Assembly (NCBI GenBank): GCA_030044475.1 | Contig: JASHVP010000092.1 | Span: 1 to 10,459, forward strand | Source of the DNA: Thermoplasmata archaeon | GTDB taxonomy: Archaea; Thermoplasmatota; Thermoplasmata; Lutacidiplasmatales; UBA184 | Reading direction: 5' to 3' | DNA length: 10,459 bases | In this document: positions 6,122-10,459 of the stretch, in pieces | Layout of the letters: every line of letters begins with the position of its first letter | Position numbering within the stretch: the stretch's first letter is position 1 | Notes under the pieces: generated by a model | Told to the model about the DNA's origin: nothing | Database searches by the model: none | Seen by the model: the letters and a program-made list of their open reading frames with translations, nothing else | Translations under genes and position numbers: made by a program

Positions 6122-6883
6122 TCAGCGGGCCCCGCCCGGGTGGTCCCGCTCGAACCGCCGGGCCTGCCGAACCTCGGCGAGGAACACCCGGAGGAACGCC
6201 GAGCTCTCGGTGACCTTGCTCGCGCCGTCTCCCCGAGGCTCGAACCGGAACGGTACCTCCCGAATGCCTCGCCCGCGGGCCATGACGAGGAGGAAGAGAA
6301 GGAGCTTGTATCCGCGGTCGTCCGGGTCGAGAGGGACGAAGACGTCGCGCCGGAAGGCGAAGAATCCCGACACCGGGTCCGACACTCCTCGGGCCGACCG
6401 GAGGAGGAGCTTCGCGGTCCACTCCGCCCCCCGGGAGAGGACGGCGCGACCGAACGTCCGAGAGCCGGGGCTGCCCCCTGCGACGTACCGACTCGCGACG
6501 ACGAGCGCCGCGCCTCCCTCCAGCTCGTGGATCATCGAGGGGAGAACGGAGGCGGGGTGCTGCCGGTCGGCGTCCATGACCACCACCCAGCGTCCCCGGG
6601 CGGCGAGAATTCCTTGCCCCTGGGCCCGAAGGGTCGTCTGCTTGCCCTCGTGCAGGACCTCTCGGAGCCGAGCGTCGGTCGCCGCCTCCGAACGCAGGTA
6701 CTCCCGCGTGCCGTCCGTGCTCCCGTCGTCGACCACGATCAGCTCGAGCGGGGGCAGGTTCTGTCGGCGGATCTCGTCGAGCACGACGGGGAGGTTGGCG
6801 CGTTCGTTGAACGTCGCGAGCACGACCGAGAGGGTCGGGGCTGCGGCCGGTTCCGTCGCGCGCGGGTCTGGCATGGACCTCAC
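6122..6883 (-). CDS. GT2 family glycosyltransferase, DPM1-like polyprenol-phosphate sugar synthase
   Basis: This 253-residue protein has a GT-A, GT2 domain that begins 'LSVVLATFNERANLPVVL'. It continues with 'IVVDDGSTDGT' (49-59, Asp52/Asp53) and the metal-binding 'MDADRQHP' (DxD at 104-106). 'VVASRYVAGGSPGSR' (128-142) and 'SDPVSGFFAFRRD' (168-180) follow. These are hallmarks of dolichyl/polyprenyl-phosphate mannosyl- or glucosyltransferases, which load a sugar from an NDP donor onto a lipid phosphate at the inner membrane face for later use outside. There is no C-terminal membrane or GtrA-like domain, so this is the soluble, single-domain form. The longest frame starts at GTG 6883; ATG 6874 has 'gaggt' just before it and is an equally good start. 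It follows the DUF998 gene by 73 nt. Lipid-linked sugars would fit surface glycan or glycoprotein synthesis in this locus. Confidence 0.9.
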   Translation of the reverse strand: MRSMPDPRATEPAAAPTLSVVLATFNERANLPVVLDEIRRQNLPPLELIVVDDGSTDGTREYLRSEAATDARLREVLHEGKQTTLRAQGQGILAARGRWVVVMDADRQHPASVLPSMIHELEGGAALVVASRYVAGGSPGSRTFGRAVLSRGAEWTAKLLLRSARGVSDPVSGFFAFRRDVFVPLDPDDRGYKLLLFLLVMARGRGIREVPFRFEPRGDGASKVTESSAFLRVFLAEVRQARRFERDHPGGAR

Positions 6884-6960
6884 TCGACCGATTCGGGGGC
6901 ACCGGGCGTCGGGCCGACGAGGGACTTCGGGGGCGGGCCGCGACGGGGCCGGACGATCAT
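6880..6960 (-). CDS. possible 26-codon mini-ORF stitched between DUF998 and GT2 genes
   Basis: An ATG at 6960 overlaps the TGA of the DUF998 gene (ATGA). It opens 26 codons that end in a TGA at 6880-6882, which in turn overlaps the GTG of the GT2 gene (GTGA). The peptide starts 'MIVRPRRGPPPKSLVG' and is basic and Pro-rich, without a recognisable domain. The third codon positions are almost all G or C, as expected for any frame here. The double overlap fits a translated coupling peptide, but a chance ORF in a GC-rich spacer is at least as likely. Confidence 0.2.
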   Translation of the reverse strand: MIVRPRRGPPPKSLVGPTPGAPESVE

Positions 6961-7634
6961 GTCGCCACGACCCCGGTCACGCCGGGCGCCAGCCGGGGCA
7001 GTCGGATCAACCGGACTCCGATGACGATCCCCCAGAGCAGCACCGGGGCCACGATGAGCCGCTCCGTGCCCCCCGGGCCGAGCCCGAGGTACGTCCCGGT
7101 GAGAAAGAGGGCGATCGCGACCAGCACGAGCGACCCCGATAGGAGGGTGTACGGTCCCGAAAGCCGCCAGCGGGGTCGCCGCCGCATCGCGAACGACAGC
7201 ACGACCAGGCCGAGTCCCGCGCCGAGGAACGCGATGTCGGACGCGATGACGTGGGCCGCTCCGTGAAGGACCGGGGTGGTCTCGGGGAAGACCCCGACGC
7301 CGACCGCCCCGACGCCCGCGACGAGGAGGAACAGCAGCCCGAACCCGCGGCTCGGGCGCGGGTCGAACGCCGGCGCCGCGAGCAGGACCCCGAACGCCGT
7401 GCAGAGTCCGAGGACGATCACCGACGCGTCGAACCCGAGCGCCCACGGGGACTGCGCCCCGCCGAGGTCGCTGATGTAGTTCCGGGTCAGGCTGTATCCC
7501 GGGTACTTCTGCTGGACGACCGCCATCGCCCCCACGAACTGGGCGGCGCCGAACGCGAACAGCATCCCGCCCGTGCGGACGCTGCGCACCACCAACGGCG
7601 TCGAGACCGACACGGGTTCGACCGGGGCCGCCAC
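6957..7634 (-). CDS. DUF998 family integral membrane protein
   Basis: This protein of up to 225 residues is largely hydrophobic, with about six membrane segments. The DUF998 signature is clear: 'YPGYSLTRNYISDLGG' (44-59) after the first helix, then 'FDASVIVLGL'. 'GVGAVGVGVFPE' and 'LHGAAHVIAS' lie in the middle, and 'GTERLIVAPVLLWGIVIG' near the end. The function of the family is not established. It is common in archaea and actinobacteria and lies in the cytoplasmic membrane. The coordinates give the longest frame, from a GTG at 7634. A TATA-like box at 7647-7654 is too close for that start and would better fit the GTG at 7613; an ATG at 7565 would begin inside helix 1. It is read divergently from the Nudix gene and ahead of the GT2 gene, with which it may share an mRNA. 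Confidence 0.82.
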   Translation of the reverse strand: MAAPVEPVSVSTPLVVRSVRTGGMLFAFGAAQFVGAMAVVQQKYPGYSLTRNYISDLGGAQSPWALGFDASVIVLGLCTAFGVLLAAPAFDPRPSRGFGLLFLLVAGVGAVGVGVFPETTPVLHGAAHVIASDIAFLGAGLGLVVLSFAMRRRPRWRLSGPYTLLSGSLVLVAIALFLTGTYLGLGPGGTERLIVAPVLLWGIVIGVRLIRLPRLAPGVTGVVAT

Positions 7635-7646
7635 GCCGGGTCCGGC

Positions 7647-7654
7647 TCTTATCG
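7647..7654 (-). promoter_or_regulatory. TATA-like box for the DUF998 gene
   Basis: On the minus strand the sequence reads 'cgataaga' within a short divergent intergenic region. Its centre is about 37 nt before the GTG at 7613 and only about 16 nt before the GTG at 7634, so it favours the shorter DUF998 product. The match is weak. Confidence 0.4.
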
Positions 7655-7688
7655 CCGCCCGTGGACGCGCGGTCCCGTCTCCTCGGGC

Positions 7689-7696
7689 AGAAATAC
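7689..7696 (+). promoter_or_regulatory. TATA-like box for the Nudix gene
   Basis: The octamer 'agaaatac' is the AT-richest point between the divergent DUF998 and Nudix genes. It is centred about 25 nt before the ATG at 7718, again the spacing of a leaderless archaeal mRNA. This makes ATG 7718 a better start than the upstream in-frame GTG at 7661, which would precede the box. Confidence 0.5.
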
Positions 7697-7717
7697 CGCG
7701 TCGGCCGTTCCCCGCCC

Positions 7718-8242
7718 ATGAGTTCCCGCTACGAGAACCCCGCGTTGACGGCCGACGCCGTCTGGATCCGCGGCGATCGGGTGCTGCTGATTCGACGGGG
7801 GCGGCCCCCGTTCCGGGGCCGGTGGGCGTTCCCCGGGGGGTTCGTCGAGCAGCGCGAGACCGTGGAGGCGGCGGTGATGCGGGAGCTGCGCGAGGAGACC
7901 GGCCTCCGGGCCCGGCCGATCGCGCTGGTCGGGGTCTACTCCGGTCCGGATCGCGATCCGAGAAAACCGACCACGACGATCGCGTTCCGGATGCGCGGCC
8001 CCGGCGGCCTCCCGCGCGGTCGCGACGACGCCGCGGAGGCGGCGTGGGTCCCGATCCGGGCGGCGCGGGGGCTCGCGTTCGACCACGGCCGGATCCTGCG
8101 CGACGCCGTCCGACAGGTCCGCCGGGAGCGCCGCCAACGGGCGAGCCGCGCTACTCCGAGCCGACGCGGACGGCGCCCGCGGCCGCTTCGGCCCCGTCCG
8201 GCCCGCGCGACCAGGAGAGCGCGGCGGCGCCCAGGAGGATGA
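7718..8242 (+). CDS. Nudix hydrolase, ADP-ribose pyrophosphatase-like, with Arg-rich C-terminal tail
   Basis: This 174-residue protein carries a perfect Nudix box, G-x5-E-x7-REUxEExGU, at residues 41-63 ('GFVEQRE' ... 'RELREETGL'), which binds Mg and cleaves nucleoside diphosphates linked to another moiety. The downstream 'VYSGPDRDPRKPTTTIAF' (73-90) resembles the loop of archaeal and bacterial ADP-ribose pyrophosphatases, so ADP-ribose or a related NDP-sugar is a reasonable but unproven substrate. 'DDAAEAAWVPI' then matches the usual 'ea..~aW' strand. The fold should end near residue 142. The remaining ~30 residues are mostly Arg, Pro and Ala, and residues from about 145 on are antisense to the end of the MFS gene. 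The tail may be real or the result of a lost stop codon. ATG 7718 fits the TATA-like box. Confidence 0.88.
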   Translation: MSSRYENPALTADAVWIRGDRVLLIRRGRPPFRGRWAFPGGFVEQRETVEAAVMRELREETGLRARPIALVGVYSGPDRDPRKPTTTIAFRMRGPGGLPRGRDDAAEAAWVPIRAARGLAFDHGRILRDAVRQVRRERRQRASRATPSRRGRRPRPLRPRPARATRRARRRPGG

Positions 8243-9635
8243 CGGCGGAGCCGAGCAGGGCGACGCGGATCCCGGTGAGGAACTCCGCGCCGACGTTCCC
8301 GATGAGGCCCGAGGTCCCCAGGAACACCGCCTCGGCGACCGGGCGCGAGACGCTCGCGGAGGCGATCGAGAGCGAGAGGACGAAGGAGAAGAGCGTTCCG
8401 AGGTTCGTGAGCGTCGCCCGGAGCCCGCTGATGGAGCCGAACGTCCGCGGCGTCGCCCGGCTCATGATCGCGGTGTTGTTCGCCGGGTAGAACGTCCCGA
8501 CGCCGACCCCGCTCAACAGCGAGATCAGCGGAACGAAGCCGAGCCAGCTCGTCAGCGTCAGGAACGAGTACGCGAACACCGCGCCCATCATCAGCACGAT
8601 CCCGAGCGTCGCGAGCACGCGCGGCCCGGTCCGGTCGACGCGCCGTCCCATCCACGGGGCCGTGAGCGCGCCGACCAGGTACCCGGGGACGAGCAGGAGG
8701 GACGCGTCGAGCGGGGAGAGGCCCCGGAGCCCCTGCAGATACATCGTGAGCAGGAAGACCACCGACAGGTACCCGAGGCTCTGAAGGAAGCCGGCGAGCA
8801 GGGAGAGGCCGAGGAGCCGCTGCCGAAGCCCGCGCAGGTCGAGCATCGGGGTCGCCGACCGGAGCTCGACCCAGGCGAACAGCGGGAGGAGGCCCAGTCC
8901 GAGCGCGACGAACGCGAGATTCGTCGTGTCGGCCCCGTACGCCGCGGCCTCGATCGCCCCGTAGCAGAGGCTCCCGAGCGCGGCGGAGAACACCCCGAAC
9001 CCGGGGAAGTCGAACTGGGTCGACGACCGACGGCTCGGCGGGAGGTACTTCAGGCCGAGCGCGACCGCCCCGACGCCGATCGGGAGGTTGATGAAGAAGA
9101 TGTAGCGCCAGCCCAGCGTCGAGGTGATGACGCCGCCGAGCAGGATTCCGAGGATCGCGCCGACCGACCACCCGAACGCCAGGAACCCGAAGGCGCGCCC
9201 TCGCTCGTGGGGCGGGAATACGTCCGCGATGAGCGCCCCGCCGATGGCGAAGACCATCGCCCCGCCGATCGCCTGCACCGACCGGGCGGCGATCAGGAAC
9301 GTGGCGTCCGTCGCCAGACCGGACAGGACCGAGCCCAGGGTGAAGATCGCGAACCCGAGGTTGTAGATCCATGAGCGGCCGAGCATGTCGCCGAGCCGGC
9401 CGACCTGGGTCGTCAGCGTCGCCGTGATCAGCAGGTAGATCAGGATCGTCCAGATGATCGACGACAGACCGGCGTGAAGGTCGCCCGCCATCGTCGGCAG
9501 CGCCAGGATGACGATCGTACTGTCGACCGCGACCATCAGGGAGCCGAGGCTGGTGATCACGAGGACGATGGACTTCCGCGCGGAGGTGCGGGGACCCGTG
9601 GCCGAGGGCAACTCCGCGGTCGCGGGCAGACCCAT
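8151..9635 (-). CDS. MFS transporter, DHA2 (EmrB/QacA-like) 14-helix drug exporter family
   Basis: This 494-residue, strongly hydrophobic protein has the length of 14-helix MFS exporters. 'LMVAVDSTIVILALPTMAGDL' (33-53) holds the family motif with Asp38 in helix 1. 'GRLGDMLGRSWI' (79-90) is motif A, the loop between helices 2 and 3. 'ARSVQAIGGAMVFAIGGALI' is in helix 4, and 'GWSVGAILGILLGGVI' (155-170) is antiporter motif C. 'GWRYIFFINLPIGVGAVAL' is a typical DHA2 feature. Members export drugs or other small amphiphiles in exchange for protons across the cytoplasmic membrane; the substrate cannot be read. The start is ATG 9635, 30 nt after the stop of the repeat protein gene, with no TATA-like box in the gap, so the two may be cotranscribed. 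The 3' end overlaps the convergent Nudix gene by 92 nt. No adjacent TetR or MarR regulator is seen. Confidence 0.92.
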   Translation of the reverse strand: MGLPATAELPSATGPRTSARKSIVLVITSLGSLMVAVDSTIVILALPTMAGDLHAGLSSIIWTILIYLLITATLTTQVGRLGDMLGRSWIYNLGFAIFTLGSVLSGLATDATFLIAARSVQAIGGAMVFAIGGALIADVFPPHERGRAFGFLAFGWSVGAILGILLGGVITSTLGWRYIFFINLPIGVGAVALGLKYLPPSRRSSTQFDFPGFGVFSAALGSLCYGAIEAAAYGADTTNLAFVALGLGLLPLFAWVELRSATPMLDLRGLRQRLLGLSLLAGFLQSLGYLSVVFLLTMYLQGLRGLSPLDASLLLVPGYLVGALTAPWMGRRVDRTGPRVLATLGIVLMMGAVFAYSFLTLTSWLGFVPLISLLSGVGVGTFYPANNTAIMSRATPRTFGSISGLRATLTNLGTLFSFVLSLSIASASVSRPVAEAVFLGTSGLIGNVGAEFLTGIRVALLGSAVILLGAAALSWSRGPDGAEAAAGAVRVGSE

Positions 9636-9665
9636 CCGTACCCGCCGTGGTGCGTGGCGGCCGCC

Positions 9666-10459
9666 CTAGGTCTCCGTCGGCGGTTTCGGGCTCGGGGGGC
9701 CCGCCCGCGGCGGGGGAGTCCGCCGCCGGCGGAGCGCCAGACCGGCGAGCGCGATGGCGGCGATCGCCGCCGCGGCCAGGACGGCGGCCCACTCCCCGTC
9801 CGTGAGCGAGACCCGGGCAGGGGACGACGCCGGCGGGGGCAGGGCCGTCAGGTTGACGGTCTGTGCCAGCCCGGCGACGGTGACGGTGCCGTGGAGCGGC
9901 GTGACGTTGTACGGGGACGGCACGGCGACGCCGAACGCGTACGACCCGTTGGGGAGCGAGAAGCCCAGGGAGGTCCCCGACGTCACGATCGGAGCTCGCC
10001 CGGCCACCGAGAGGGTCCAGTTCTCTCCTGCCGGAAGGCCCGCCAGGGCGAACGTCACCCCGTACGTGACCTGGGAGAAGACCACCGACCGGACGACCGG
10101 ACGACCGTCGACCGTCAGGTTGTCGAAGGTCGCGTTGGGGGCCCAGCCGGCCGCTTCGGCCCGGATGGTGAAGTTGTACGTCCCGTTCGGAGAGCGCCAG
10201 CTGAAGTTGCCGCTCGTGCCGCTCAACGTCGGTCCGCCCTGGATGACGACGGACCAGGCGTCCCCCGACGGAAGGCCCGATTCCACGAAGAGCACCGAGA
10301 AGGTCGGAAGACCGAACGTGACGAACTCGGTGAATCCGCTGCCGTTCACCGGAAGCGACCCCGACGCCGGGGAGGGGACGTAGTTCGGATAGGAGGAGCG
10401 GACGGAGAACGTGTACGTCCCGTTCGGCTCCTCGAACGTGATCGAGCTCGTGTTCGTCG
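9666..10459 (-). CDS. membrane-anchored extracellular protein with tandem ESGLP-type beta domains, C-terminal part (5' end outside window)
   Basis: The frame is open to the window edge; 263 residues are visible and the N-terminus is missing. The visible part holds the end of one repeat and two full repeats of about 78 residues (10307-10071 and 10070-9840). Each begins 'F.L/ES-GLP-x-G-x-x-W', passes 'GTS..FS..PNG(T/S)Y.F', and ends with a 'TVxG....V.F/L' strand. This beta-sandwich-like repeat is frequent in secreted Thermoplasmata proteins and next to thermopsin proteases. Many Asn-x-Ser/Thr sites (NGT, NFT, NAT, NLT, NWT, NGS, NVT) suit archaeal N-glycosylation. One transmembrane helix (9791-9732, starting 'WAAVLAAAAIAAIALAG') is followed by 'RRRR' and a Pro-rich cytoplasmic tail. 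The topology is therefore outside-facing repeats with a C-terminal anchor. The missing N-terminal part could be an enzyme or more repeats. The role, adhesion or surface layer, is inferred. Confidence 0.85.
   Translation of the reverse strand, partial: TNTSSITFEEPNGTYTFSVRSSYPNYVPSPASGSLPVNGSGFTEFVTFGLPTFSVLFVESGLPSGDAWSVVIQGGPTLSGTSGNFSWRSPNGTYNFTIRAEAAGWAPNATFDNLTVDGRPVVRSVVFSQVTYGVTFALAGLPAGENWTLSVAGRAPIVTSGTSLGFSLPNGSYAFGVAVPSPYNVTPLHGTVTVAGLAQTVNLTALPPPASSPARVSLTDGEWAAVLAAAAIAAIALAGLALRRRRTPPPRAGPPSPKPPTET

Noticed and set aside
4952..7024. 690-codon open frame on the plus strand
   Set aside because: It is antisense to the SDR and GT2 genes, which have clear motifs. Its translation is a low-complexity Arg/Gly/Pro/Glu string without any domain. 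Long antisense frames are expected when stop codons are rare at this GC content.
7936..9792. 618-codon minus-strand frame overlapping the MFS gene
   Set aside because: It is an out-of-frame reading of the MFS region, without hydrophobic segments or motifs.
1..10459. CRISPR array, tRNA or rRNA, insertion sequence, phage or defence island
   Set aside because: No regularly spaced direct repeats, no cloverleaf-like sequence, no transposase or integrase and no terminal inverted repeats were seen, and every stretch over about 110 nt is accounted for by a recognisable gene.

Overview
The window is very GC-rich (roughly 70% by eye) and densely packed. It looks like chromosomal DNA of an uncultivated high-GC archaeon, most likely of the Thermoplasmatota. 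Four things suggest this. Short AT-rich TATA-like boxes lie about 25-30 nt before several starts, in places that imply leaderless or nearly leaderless mRNAs. Shine-Dalgarno motifs are scarce outside operons. The last gene encodes tandem extracellular 'ESGLPxGxxW' domains with a C-terminal membrane anchor, a style common in Thermoplasmata and in thermopsin-like archaeal proteins. The sulfatase-like and DUF998 proteins are of types common in archaea. The assignment is inference from style, not a marker-gene result.

Layout: 1-1190 (+) holds the 3' end of a GT4 glycosyltransferase and a class I SAM methyltransferase. Bases 1169-4682 (-) read, in transcription order, sulfatase-like alkaline-phosphatase-superfamily enzyme, GT4 glycosyltransferase, then a Methyltransf_24-type methyltransferase joined to the GT4 gene by a GTGA overlap. 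Bases 4795-6040 (-) hold an RMD/GMD-like nucleotide-sugar SDR enzyme followed by an 81-residue Cys/His protein. Bases 6122-7634 (-) hold a DUF998 membrane protein followed by a DPM1-like GT2 enzyme, with a possible 26-codon mini-ORF between them. A short divergent promoter region (7635-7717) separates these from a Nudix hydrolase (+, 7718-8242). Bases 8151-9635 (-) encode a DHA2-type MFS exporter, and 9666-10459 (-) the C-terminal part of a membrane-anchored repeat protein whose start lies outside the window.

Together, the two GT4 enzymes, the GT2 polyprenol-phosphate-sugar synthase, the deoxysugar reductase-like SDR, the two methyltransferases and the sulfatase-like enzyme form a plausible cell-surface glycan (polysaccharide or N-glycan) locus. 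One hypothesis is that it makes and decorates a 6-deoxyhexose that is then methylated. The MFS pump, the Nudix enzyme and the repeat protein look like ordinary flanking genes, although the repeat protein is a plausible glycosylation target.

No RNA gene, CRISPR array, insertion sequence or prophage element was seen. No stretch over 300 bases lacks a gene; the longest gene-free gap is 112 nt (4683-4794) and holds the best TATA box of the window. I did not find a clearly new defence or mobile system. The most notable points are the sulfatase-like enzyme with Thr at the usual formylglycine position, the stitched mini-ORF, the 3' gene overlaps and the stem-loop at the GT4 start.
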